Source: Flavobacteriaceae bacterium (lineage in GTDB: Bacteria > Bacteroidota > Bacteroidia > Flavobacteriales > Flavobacteriaceae). Taken from it: DNA of 39,382 nt. The notes under the pieces are model-generated. The model was given only the letters and a program-made list of their open reading frames with translations, searched no databases and was not told the DNA's origin. Location: positions 1 to 39,382 of the forward strand of contig JABDNM010000072.1 of assembly GCA_013043825.1 (NCBI GenBank), written 5' to 3'. Position numbers and translations under genes: made by a program. Of this stretch, positions 15,435 through 23,410 are shown piece after piece (positions within the stretch are counted from its first letter, which is position 1; every line of letters starts with the position of its first letter).

Positions 15435-16388
15435 TTACTTTCGGTCGATCACTTTTAAAGTAGCGTTTATAATTGCTTCTGCATTCAAACCATATTTCTC
15501 CATCAACTGGGCAGGAGTTCCAGACTCGCCAAAGGTATCCATAGTCGCTACAAATTCCTGGGGATGCGGGGCATGAGTTGAAAGGGTACGGGCCACACTT
15601 TCTCCAAGGCCTCCGTAATAATTATGTTCTTCTGCAGTGACGACACATCCCGTTTTTCGAACGCTGTCCAGAATGGCTTTTTCATCCAGCGGTTTGATGG
15701 TATGGATATTGATCACTTCGGCGGAAATTCCCTTTTCTGAAAGAGCTTCAGCCGCTTCCAAAGCTTCCCAAACCAAGTGTCCTGTTGCTATTAAAGTTAC
15801 ATCTTCTCCGTCCTGCAGATGTACTGCTTTACCAATTTTAAAGGATTGATCTTCGGGTGTAAAATTGGGAACCTTAGGTCGCCCAAAACGCAAGTAAACA
15901 GGTCCTTTATGTTCTGCAATAGCCAGGGTAGCGGCTTTGGTTTGATTGAAATCACACGTATTAATAACGGTCATCCCAGGTAACATTTTCATCAAGCCAA
16001 TGTCCTCCAGGATCTGGTGTGTTGCACCATCCTCACCCAATGTGATTCCCGCATGAGAAGCACAGATCTTGACATTCTTGTGACTATAGGCAACACTCTG
16101 GCGAATTTGATCGTATACGCGTCCTGTAGAGAAATTGGCGAACGTACCGGTAAATGGAATCTTACCACCAATCGTCATTCCGGCTGCCAGTCCTATCATA
16201 TTTGCTTCGGCGACACCCACCTGGAAAAACCGTTCCGGATGGTTGGACTTAAACTCGTCCATTTTCAAAGATCCTGTGAGATCGGCACAAAGAGCGACAA
16301 CATTTGGATTGATTTTGCCCAGTTCGGTGAGTCCTGCACCAAACCCGGAACGAGTATCCTTTTTGCCCGTGTCTACGTATTTTTTCAT
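15435..16388 (-). CDS. transketolase, C-terminal subunit (pyrimidine-binding and C-terminal domains)
   Basis: Second half of a split transketolase, 317 residues. It has the TPP pyrimidine-binding domain, starting SGFGAGLTELG and containing the ADLTGS loop and VGVAEANMIGLAAGM, where the Glu activates the cofactor. A C-terminal domain follows (SAEVINIHTIKPLDEKAI, then AEEHNYYGGLGESVA). With its partner it moves two-carbon units between sugar phosphates in the pentose phosphate pathway. The start is the ATG at 16388; the frame to 16454 runs into the partner gene. It lies 10 bases after the N-terminal subunit gene. Confidence 0.92.
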   Translation of the reverse strand: MKKYVDTGKKDTRSGFGAGLTELGKINPNVVALCADLTGSLKMDEFKSNHPERFFQVGVAEANMIGLAAGMTIGGKIPFTGTFANFSTGRVYDQIRQSVAYSHKNVKICASHAGITLGEDGATHQILEDIGLMKMLPGMTVINTCDFNQTKAATLAIAEHKGPVYLRFGRPKVPNFTPEDQSFKIGKAVHLQDGEDVTLIATGHLVWEALEAAEALSEKGISAEVINIHTIKPLDEKAILDSVRKTGCVVTAEEHNYYGGLGESVARTLSTHAPHPQEFVATMDTFGESGTPAQLMEKYGLNAEAIINATLKVIDRK

Positions 16389-16398
16389 TACTATCATT

Positions 16399-17244
16399 TT
16401 AATAATCTCCAATGGTTTCCGGATTTTGAGCCAATCCAATTGCAAGTTGTTCATCGTTCGGGGCTTTCCCGTGCCAGGCGTGGGTATGCATCATAAAATC
16501 AACTCCATGTCCCATAACTGTATGCATGAGCACACATACCGGTTTTCCTTTACCGGTTCTGGATTTCGCCTCTTTCATACCATCGAGTATTGCCTGTAGG
16601 TTGTTACCCTCTTTGATCTCCATTACATCCCAACCAAATGCTTCGAACTTGCCAAACAGATTTCCCAATGGCAATACACTTTCTGTGGAGCCGTCGATTT
16701 GCTGACCATTATAATCGACAGTCACAATGATGTTATCGATTTTGTTACCGGCTGCGAACATGATGGCTTCCCAATTCTGCCCTTCCTGTAACTCTCCATC
16801 ACCACAAAGTGTGTAAATAAGGTGTTGATCGTTGTTTAACTTTTTCGTGCAGGCGGCACCAAGCGCAACGGAAATCCCTTGTCCTAAAGACCCTGAGGCC
16901 ACCCTAATACCTGGTAATCCCTCGTGGGTTGCCGGATGCCCCTGTAATCTCGAATTAATCAATCGAAAGGTGTTTAATTCTTCCACAGGGAAATAGCCCG
17001 AACGGGATAATACACTGTAGAAGACAGGGGAAATATGTCCGTTTGAAAGAAAGAAGATATCTTCACCTATTCCATCCATATCAAAGCCTTCCTTTCGATC
17101 CATGATCTCTTGAAAAAGTGCTACAAAAAATTCGGTGCATCCCAAGGAACCGCCGGGATGACCCGAATTCACTTTGTGCACCTGTCTTAAAATGTCCCGA
17201 CGAACCTGTATAATCAGGTCGTTCAGGTAGTTCATATCCGGCAT
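16399..17244 (-). CDS. transketolase, N-terminal subunit (TPP diphosphate-binding domain)
   Basis: First half of the split transketolase, 281 residues. It carries the substrate/cofactor loop VNSGHPGGSLGC and the TPP/Mg2+ motif beginning GDGELQEGQNW and ending with Asn in VDYNGQ. The start at the ATG of MPDMNYLND (17244) fits the family. The longer frame to 17361 adds a non-conserved stretch. It is the first gene of a two-gene operon with the C-terminal subunit, a common Bacteroidota arrangement. Alternatively it could be a dihydroxyacetone- or DXP-synthase-like enzyme, but the split form and motifs favour transketolase. Confidence 0.92.
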   Translation of the reverse strand: MPDMNYLNDLIIQVRRDILRQVHKVNSGHPGGSLGCTEFFVALFQEIMDRKEGFDMDGIGEDIFFLSNGHISPVFYSVLSRSGYFPVEELNTFRLINSRLQGHPATHEGLPGIRVASGSLGQGISVALGAACTKKLNNDQHLIYTLCGDGELQEGQNWEAIMFAAGNKIDNIIVTVDYNGQQIDGSTESVLPLGNLFGKFEAFGWDVMEIKEGNNLQAILDGMKEAKSRTGKGKPVCVLMHTVMGHGVDFMMHTHAWHGKAPNDEQLAIGLAQNPETIGDY

Positions 17245-17460
17245 AGAATTTAAAATTTTCAGCGGTAAAAGTACGTTTTTCAAAAGGGGTCGCAAAGTAG
17301 AAATAAGTCCACTTATTAACGATTTCACCTTTTTAGTTAACACTGAAAAGTGCATGGGCAACTCATCAGGAGGTATTCAGAACCAAACGGGACGAATCAG
17401 TTCATAAACACACAGGGAAAAGTCTAACAATTCTTTATAAGTATGCGCAACAAATCCTGT

Positions 17461-17468
17461 TATCTTTG
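17461..17468 (+). promoter_or_regulatory. -7 promoter element of tgt
   Basis: TATCTTTG matches TAnnTTTG, 21 bases before the tgt ATG. No TTG is seen at the usual -33 distance. The rest of the 245-base spacer between the transketolase and tgt genes shows nothing else I can support. Confidence 0.55.
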
Positions 17469-17489
17469 CCTGCATAACTTCCGTACTTA

Positions 17490-18620
17490 ATGCAATTCAA
17501 ACTTGAATCTACAGATGAGACAACCAAGGCGCGTGCCGGAACCATGACCCTGGCGCACGGTAAGGTGGAGACTCCCATTTTCATGCCTGTGGGCACCGCA
17601 GGAACTGTGAAAGGAGTACATCAGCGGGAATTGACCAACGACATCGATCCGGACATCATACTGGGAAATACATATCATTTGTATTTGCGACCACAAGTTA
17701 AAATCCTGGAAATGGCGGGAGGATTACACAAATTTATGAATTGGGACCGGCCAATCCTCACCGACAGCGGGGGATACCAGGTCTATTCCCTTTCCGCCAA
17801 CCGAAAGATCAAGGAGGAAGGCGTGAAATTCAAGTCTCACATCGATGGGAGTTTCCATGTTTTCACTCCCGAAAATGTGATGGAGATCCAGCGTTCCATT
17901 GGAGCAGATATCATTATGGCCTTTGATGAATGCACACCGTATCCGTGCGAATTCGATTATGCTCAAAGGTCGATGCAAATGACACACAGATGGTTGGATC
18001 GCTGCCTGGAGCATCTGGACAAACTTCCCTATAAGTACGATTTCGAGCAAACATTTTTTCCCATAGTGCAGGGATCGGTGTATAAAGAGCTGCGGGTGCA
18101 ATCTGCCGAATATATCGCTTCGGTAGGGGCGGAAGGCAATGCCATTGGTGGACTTTCGGTGGGAGAACCCGCCGAGGAAATGTACGCTATGACAGAAGTA
18201 GTTACCAATATCCTTCCGAAGGATAAACCACGCTACCTCATGGGAGTTGGAACTCCTATAAATATCTTGGAGAATATTGCGCTTGGAATCGATATGTTCG
18301 ATTGCGTCATGCCTACTCGCAATGGAAGGAATGGAATGCTTTTCACCGCCCATGGAACGATCAATATAAAGAACAAAAAATGGGAGGACGACTTCTCTGT
18401 TATCGATGATATGGCAATTACCTGGGTTGATACAGCCTATAGTAAAGCCTACTTGAGACATTTATTTACCGTGAATGAAATGTTGGGGAGACAGATTGCC
18501 ACTATCCATAACCTGGGATTTTATCTATGGTTGGTTCGAGAGGCCAGAAAACATATCTTAGCGGGAGATTTTAGTGGATGGAAGGCTCAAATGGTGAAGC
18601 AAATGGATAAACGACTATAA
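17490..18620 (+). CDS. tgt: tRNA-guanine(34) transglycosylase
   Basis: Exchanges guanine-34 for preQ1 in tRNAs with GUN anticodons, leading to queuosine. The 376-residue TIM barrel has the expected motifs: TPIFMPVGTAGTVKG near the start, LTDSGGYQVYSLS with the first catalytic Asp at about residue 91, IVQGSVYKELR, GGLSVGEP, and FDCVMPTRNGRNG with the nucleophile Asp at about 270. The zinc site seen in most bacterial Tgt proteins (CxCxxC before YSRAYLRHL) is absent: the region reads DDMAITWVDTAYSKAYLRHL, with no Cys. Only the following His in TIHN remains. The lptF/G-type gene overlaps its stop by 1 base. Confidence 0.95.
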   Translation: MQFKLESTDETTKARAGTMTLAHGKVETPIFMPVGTAGTVKGVHQRELTNDIDPDIILGNTYHLYLRPQVKILEMAGGLHKFMNWDRPILTDSGGYQVYSLSANRKIKEEGVKFKSHIDGSFHVFTPENVMEIQRSIGADIIMAFDECTPYPCEFDYAQRSMQMTHRWLDRCLEHLDKLPYKYDFEQTFFPIVQGSVYKELRVQSAEYIASVGAEGNAIGGLSVGEPAEEMYAMTEVVTNILPKDKPRYLMGVGTPINILENIALGIDMFDCVMPTRNGRNGMLFTAHGTINIKNKKWEDDFSVIDDMAITWVDTAYSKAYLRHLFTVNEMLGRQIATIHNLGFYLWLVREARKHILAGDFSGWKAQMVKQMDKRL

Positions 18621-19699
18621 TGCTAAGCATACTCGATCGATATATATTAAAGAAGTATTTGGGCACCTTTATCCTGCTACTCTTACTGTTTATACCTATT
18701 GGAATAACTGTTAATCTGGCCGAGAAGATCGATCGTATGCTCGAAAATGAGATTCCACTTGGTGATATCCTGATGTTCTACCTGGATTTTACTGTTTATT
18801 TTGCCAACTTATTGTTTCCGCTTTTCTTGTTCTTATCTATCATTTGGTTTACATCCAAGTTGGCGAACAATACCGAGGTGATCGCCTTTTTGAGCAGCGG
18901 GGTTTCGTACTATCGATTCTTACGACCTTATTTCATTGGTGCCACCATTGTATGTTTGGGAGCTTTTTTCCTGGGGAATTACCTGGCTCCTATGGCGAGT
19001 AAGGGTTACAACGAATTCATTTACAATCAATTAAATACCGAGAAACGTGCACGTAAGCAAAGTAATGTATACCGCCAGATCAATGACAATGAATATATCT
19101 ATGTGAGTTATTTCAATGTAAAAGAGTTGTCTGGAAGTAATTTCACATTAGAGCATTTCGAAGGTAATGAAATGACCTACAAACTCGCTGCCAGTCGAAT
19201 TAAGTACAACGCAAAAGACAGCACTTATACCTTATTCAATTACACCAAACGGGATATTGGCGAGCGAGAAGACCAGATCGAGCGTCGTCAAAAGATCGAT
19301 ACTACTTTTGGCTTTCAAATGGAAGATCTTACGCCTGTAAAATATATTGCAGAAACGTTGAATTTCAATCAACTCAATGCCTTCATCCGAAGGGAAAAGG
19401 CAAAAGGGTCCAACTATATTAGCAGGTATGAAGTAGTACGTCATAAACGATGGAGTTTGCCCGTCTCGGCATACATACTTACTGTGATCGCTGTCGCGGT
19501 TTCATCGGTAAAAAGAAGGGGAGGAATGGGAGTGAACCTGGCCATTGGTATCGCGATTGGAATGGTTTTTATTTTCTTCGATAAGATCTTCGGAACCATG
19601 GCAGAACAGAGTAGTTTCTCACCTTTTGTTGCCACCTGGTTCCCGAATTTCGTTTTTGGAATTTTGGCGGTATATTTATTGAAGAATGCAAAACGCTAA
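18620..19699 (+). CDS. LptF/LptG-family permease (YjgP/YjgQ)
   Basis: Inner-membrane subunit of the lipopolysaccharide export ABC complex (Lpt), 359 residues. It starts with LSILDRYILKKYLGTFILLL, the classic N-terminus of the family. Three membrane segments come first (about 12-34, 52-75 and 96-115), then a periplasmic beta-rich domain (about 125-270), then three more (about 285-305, 310-328 and 335-355). Bacteroidota carry two such permeases, and I cannot tell LptF from LptG here. The ATG overlaps the tgt stop by 1 base, and the next gene overlaps its 3' end by 14 bases, so the three form one transcript. Confidence 0.9.
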   Translation: MLSILDRYILKKYLGTFILLLLLFIPIGITVNLAEKIDRMLENEIPLGDILMFYLDFTVYFANLLFPLFLFLSIIWFTSKLANNTEVIAFLSSGVSYYRFLRPYFIGATIVCLGAFFLGNYLAPMASKGYNEFIYNQLNTEKRARKQSNVYRQINDNEYIYVSYFNVKELSGSNFTLEHFEGNEMTYKLAASRIKYNAKDSTYTLFNYTKRDIGEREDQIERRQKIDTTFGFQMEDLTPVKYIAETLNFNQLNAFIRREKAKGSNYISRYEVVRHKRWSLPVSAYILTVIAVAVSSVKRRGGMGVNLAIGIAIGMVFIFFDKIFGTMAEQSSFSPFVATWFPNFVFGILAVYLLKNAKR

Positions 19700-20588
19700 A
19701 CTACTTCATCACACGCATTTACATTTTTTAGTTTTTATTGCGGGTTTTACTGCCATTCTCGGCAAGTTGATCTCCATAGAAGCCTTGCCATTGGTTTGGT
19801 ATCGTATGGGAATCGCGGCCATACTCATTCTCGTGTTTATCAAACTAAAACGTCGTCGGTTAAAATTCTCACCGCGGACCATTGCAGCTTTTTGCGTGAT
19901 TGGGTTCATTATTGCCTTACACTGGCTCACCTTTTTTTGGGCGATCAAAGTGTCTAATGTGTCCATTACGCTCGCCGTAATTTCCAGCGGAGCGTTTTTT
20001 GCTTCTTTTTTAGAACCCCTTTTCTTTAAGCGACGTATTTATTGGTACGAGGTTTTCTTCGGAATCTTAGCTGTGCTGGGCATTTACGTTATCTTCCGAA
20101 TAGAAACGGCTTATTTCACTGGTATTCTACTCGCCTTGGCTGCTGCCTTTTTCGGGGGCCTGTTTGTGGTGTTGAATGGCAAGTTGATCCAAAAACATGA
20201 TCCGGTGGGTATGACGTTATACGAAATGATAGCCGGGACTTTATTTCTAACTGTATTTCTGGGATTCGGGGGTGATTTCTCGATAGACTTCTTCCTGTTG
20301 TCTGCTCCGGATTGGGGATACCTTTTAGTGCTTGCATCGGTTTGCACGGCCTACGCTTTCATAGCCGGTACGCATTTAATGCGTTGGATAAGCCCATACT
20401 CTGTCATGCTTACCTACAATCTGGAACCCGTGTACGGAATTATCCTCGCCTTGTTGATCTTCAATGATTCTGAACGAATGAGCCCTCAATTTTATATGGG
20501 AGCTCTGATAATCATTCTTACCGTTGCCGCCAATGGCATTGTAAAATATTATATTGAAAGAAAAAATAACCGAATATCATCTAGCTAA
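19686..20588 (+). CDS. EamA/DMT-family transporter
   Basis: Inner-membrane transporter of the drug/metabolite superfamily, 300 residues with about ten hydrophobic segments arranged as two EamA repeats (about 10-125 and 145-285). The repeat ends are recognised by the motifs SFLEPLFFKR and SPYSVMLTYNLEPVYGIILALLIF. The transported solute cannot be assigned. It overlaps the permease gene by 14 bases and ends shortly before the accA promoter. Confidence 0.88.
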   Translation: MQNAKLLHHTHLHFLVFIAGFTAILGKLISIEALPLVWYRMGIAAILILVFIKLKRRRLKFSPRTIAAFCVIGFIIALHWLTFFWAIKVSNVSITLAVISSGAFFASFLEPLFFKRRIYWYEVFFGILAVLGIYVIFRIETAYFTGILLALAAAFFGGLFVVLNGKLIQKHDPVGMTLYEMIAGTLFLTVFLGFGGDFSIDFFLLSAPDWGYLLVLASVCTAYAFIAGTHLMRWISPYSVMLTYNLEPVYGIILALLIFNDSERMSPQFYMGALIIILTVAANGIVKYYIERKNNRISSS

Positions 20589-20599
20589 GCACAAAGCTT

Positions 20600-20607
20600 T
20601 ATCTTTG
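20600..20607 (+). promoter_or_regulatory. -7 promoter element of accA
   Basis: TATCTTTG matches TAnnTTTG, 35 bases before the accA ATG. No -33 TTG is visible at the normal distance. Confidence 0.5.
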
Positions 20608-20642
20608 TAAGATCGACCAAAAACCAAAGTGTTTTCTGCAGT

Positions 20643-21596
20643 ATGGAATATCTTGATTTCGAATTACCTATTAAGGAATTACAGGAACAATACGACAAGG
20701 CTTGTCAGATAGGAGAAGAGAGCGATGTAGATGTAAGCAACACCTGTAAGCAGATCGAAAAAAAATTGAATGAGACCAAAAAGGAGATCTATAAGAACTT
20801 GACGCCATGGCAACGAGTTCAGTTATCCCGTCACCCAAACCGTCCCTACACCTTGGATTATATCAAAGCCATTTGTGGGGATTCTTTTTTGGAGTTACAT
20901 GGAGATCGAAACTTCAAAGATGATAAGGCGATGATTGGTGGTCTTGGAAAGATCGGCGATCAGTCCTATATGTTTATAGGTCAACAAAAGGGGTATAACA
21001 CCAAGACCCGTCAGTTGCGAAACTTCGGCATGGCAAATCCTGAAGGCTACCGTAAAGCGTTGAGATTGATGAAGTCTGCCGAAAAATTTGGTGTGCCGGT
21101 CGTTACACTCATTGATACACCGGGCGCCTATCCCGGATTGGAAGCCGAGGAACGCGGTCAGGGAGAGGCGATCGCTCGCAATATTTTGGAAATGACCCGC
21201 TTGAAAGTTCCCATCATAGTTGTTATTATTGGTGAAGGTGCCAGCGGTGGAGCCCTGGGTATTGGAGTAGGTGACAGGGTATTGATGTTGGAAAACACCT
21301 GGTATTCTGTAATATCTCCCGAAAGCTGCTCCTCAATTCTATGGAGAAGTTGGGAATTCAAAGAACGGGCGGCTGAAGCCTTAAAGCTCACTGCCTCCGA
21401 TATGAAGAAACTCCAATTGATCGATCAAATTGTAAAAGAACCCCTGGGAGGTGCTCATAGTGATCGGGAAAAAACCTATTTGACAGTCGCCAAAAACATT
21501 GCAAAGGTCTACGGCGAATTGAAAGACTTATCACCAACCGAATTGGTCGAAAAGCGAATGGATAAATATTCGCATATGGGTGTTTTCAAAGGATAA
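20643..21596 (+). CDS. accA: acetyl-CoA carboxylase carboxyltransferase subunit alpha
   Basis: Alpha half of the carboxyltransferase that makes malonyl-CoA for fatty acid synthesis, 317 residues as in E. coli. It shows the N-terminal helix pair ([13 protein letters not shown]), [38 protein letters not shown], the crotonase-fold core [20 protein letters not shown] and the oxyanion region [15 protein letters not shown]. It is transcribed on its own, with dnaB 166 bases further down. Confidence 0.96.
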   Translation: MEYLDFELPIKELQEQYDKACQIGEESDVDVSNTCKQIEKKLNETKKEIYKNLTPWQRVQLSRHPNRPYTLDYIKAICGDSFLELHGDRNFKDDKAMIGGLGKIGDQSYMFIGQQKGYNTKTRQLRNFGMANPEGYRKALRLMKSAEKFGVPVVTLIDTPGAYPGLEAEERGQGEAIARNILEMTRLKVPIIVVIIGEGASGGALGIGVGDRVLMLENTWYSVISPESCSSILWRSWEFKERAAEALKLTASDMKKLQLIDQIVKEPLGGAHSDREKTYLTVAKNIAKVYGELKDLSPTELVEKRMDKYSHMGVFKG

Positions 21597-21677
21597 ATTC
21601 AGTCATAGCAAGTCTTTACAAAATCCGACGAATTTCCATCAGATTTTTTTTACCTTTATTAACAATATAATTTAGTT

Positions 21678-21698
21678 ATCAACAGTTGAAATGTTGAT
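21678..21698. promoter_or_regulatory. inverted repeat upstream of dnaB
   Basis: ATCAACA, 7 bases, then TGTTGAT is a perfect 7+7 inverted repeat about 65 bases before dnaB. The left arm lies in TTATCAACA, one mismatch from the DnaA box TTATNCACA. TTAACA occurs three more times in the 21597-21762 spacer. It may be a DnaA or other operator; function not shown. Confidence 0.35.
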
Positions 21699-21762
21699 GA
21701 CCGGTTAACAGACTAACTTCTAAATTGGAACGTCTTGTTAACAATTTTTTTACATTCGCCTA

Positions 21763-23316
21763 ATGGAATCTATTAAACCTCAAACCTCATACACTTCCAG
21801 ATCTTCGCAGGTGATTTCTTTGGAAAAAGGAAAAATACCTCCGCAAGCTGTTGATTTAGAGGAAGTTGTACTAGGCGCTATGATGATCGACAAGAAAGGG
21901 GTTGATGAAGTAATAGATATCCTACATCCCGAGGTGTTCTACAAGGAGTCCCACCGACATATTTTCGAGGCCATCTTTAATTTGTTCGAAAATAGTGAGC
22001 CGGTGGACTTATTAACCGTTTCGGCCCGATTAAAGAAAGAAAAAAAGCTCGATTTGGTAGGTGGGGAGTTTTACCTCATCCAATTGACCCAAAAAGTCTC
22101 ATCTTCAGCTCATATCGAGTTTCACGCCCGTATCATTCTTCAGAAGTTCATACAGCGCAGTTTGATAAAGATTTCAAGTGAAATAATTGAAGAGTCCTAT
22201 GACGAAGGAACTGATGTATTCGACTTGCTGGACAATGCAGAAGCGAAGTTATATGAAATTACGCAGGGAAATATAAAGCGTTCCTCCGAAACAGCTCAAA
22301 ATTTAGTGATCCAGGCCAAAAAACGCATTGAGGAGATCGCCAACAGGGAAGGTCTATCGGGAATTCCTTCTGGCTTTACCCAGGTAGACAAACTTACCTC
22401 CGGTTGGCAGCCCAGTGATCTTATCATTATAGCAGCACGACCGGGTATGGGTAAAACAGCTCTTACCTTATCCATGGCCAGGAATATGGCCGTTGAATAC
22501 AACGTTCCGGTAGCCTTCTTTTCACTGGAGATGTCTTCGGTGCAATTGATCACACGATTGATCTCTTCAGAAACAGGTCTTTCTTCAGAAAAACTTAGAA
22601 CCGGAAACCTTGAAAAGCACGAGTGGGAACAACTGAATGTGAAAGTAAAGGGCCTGGAAAAGGCACCGTTGTTTATCGATGATACTCCGTCCTTATCCAT
22701 TTTCGATCTGCGTGCCAAGGCCAGACGCCTTGCCTCACAACACGGTATAAAGATGATCATGGTGGATTACCTGCAGTTAATGACCTCCGGAAGCAGCCTG
22801 AAAGGAGGAAACCGGGAGCAGGAAATTTCCACCATCTCCAGAAACCTGAAAGCGCTGGCCAAAGAATTGAACGTGCCGGTGATCGCACTCTCTCAATTAT
22901 CGCGAGCCGTAGAAACACGAGGCGGAAGTAAACGTCCTTTATTGAGTGACCTTCGGGAATCCGGGGCGATCGAACAAGACGCAGATATTGTTTCATTCAT
23001 TTACCGACCTGAATATTACAAGATCGACGAATGGGATGACGAAGATCGTACACCCACCGCAGGACAGGCCGAATTTATTGTCTCCAAGCACCGTAATGGA
23101 GGTTTGGACGAGATTCGATTGAAATTCGTAGGGCATCTGGGACGATTCGAGAACCTCGAAACCTTCGATTTCCCAACCGAGATCCATTCGCGGATGAATG
23201 ATGCTGCCAATGACGATACATTTAAAGTTGATCAGTTACCTACACCCGACGAAGCTTTCGGTAGTTCCATCAACGAAGATGATCCTTCCGGGGGAGACGA
23301 TGATATTCCATTCTAA
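21763..23316 (+). CDS. dnaB: replicative DNA helicase DnaB
   Basis: Hexameric helicase that unwinds DNA at the replication fork, 517 residues. The N-terminal domain (about 25-130, PPQAVDLEEVVLGAMMIDKK) is followed by a linker and the RecA-like domain. The latter has Walker A in ARPGMGKTAL at about 224-233, the catalytic Glu in FFSLEMSS, Walker B at MIMVDYLQLM, and the QLSRAVE and RESGAIEQDAD motifs. The C-terminus is acidic and ends in DDDIPF, a short tail like those used to recruit other replication proteins. No intein is present. Confidence 0.96.
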   Translation: MESIKPQTSYTSRSSQVISLEKGKIPPQAVDLEEVVLGAMMIDKKGVDEVIDILHPEVFYKESHRHIFEAIFNLFENSEPVDLLTVSARLKKEKKLDLVGGEFYLIQLTQKVSSSAHIEFHARIILQKFIQRSLIKISSEIIEESYDEGTDVFDLLDNAEAKLYEITQGNIKRSSETAQNLVIQAKKRIEEIANREGLSGIPSGFTQVDKLTSGWQPSDLIIIAARPGMGKTALTLSMARNMAVEYNVPVAFFSLEMSSVQLITRLISSETGLSSEKLRTGNLEKHEWEQLNVKVKGLEKAPLFIDDTPSLSIFDLRAKARRLASQHGIKMIMVDYLQLMTSGSSLKGGNREQEISTISRNLKALAKELNVPVIALSQLSRAVETRGGSKRPLLSDLRESGAIEQDADIVSFIYRPEYYKIDEWDDEDRTPTAGQAEFIVSKHRNGGLDEIRLKFVGHLGRFENLETFDFPTEIHSRMNDAANDDTFKVDQLPTPDEAFGSSINEDDPSGGDDDIPF

Positions 23317-23364
23317 GATCATCATACTTTAAGTATATATTTACCGTTATTGTTATCTTCACAC

Positions 23365-23381
23365 CTCCGGAACTTCCGGAG
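23365..23381. promoter_or_regulatory. palindrome before ccsBA
   Basis: CTCCGGAACTTCCGGAG is a perfect 8+1+8 inverted repeat 30 bases before the ccsBA ATG. It is GC-rich within an AT-rich spacer. It may be an operator or a small leader hairpin. It has no T tract, so it is not a simple dnaB terminator. Confidence 0.45.
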
Positions 23382-23410
23382 ATAGTTATAATAAAGACTG
23401 CTATCGCAAA

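Noticed and set aside
17724-18461. 245-codon open frame antisense to tgt
   Set aside because: It lies wholly inside the well-supported tgt gene and its protein has no recognisable domain.
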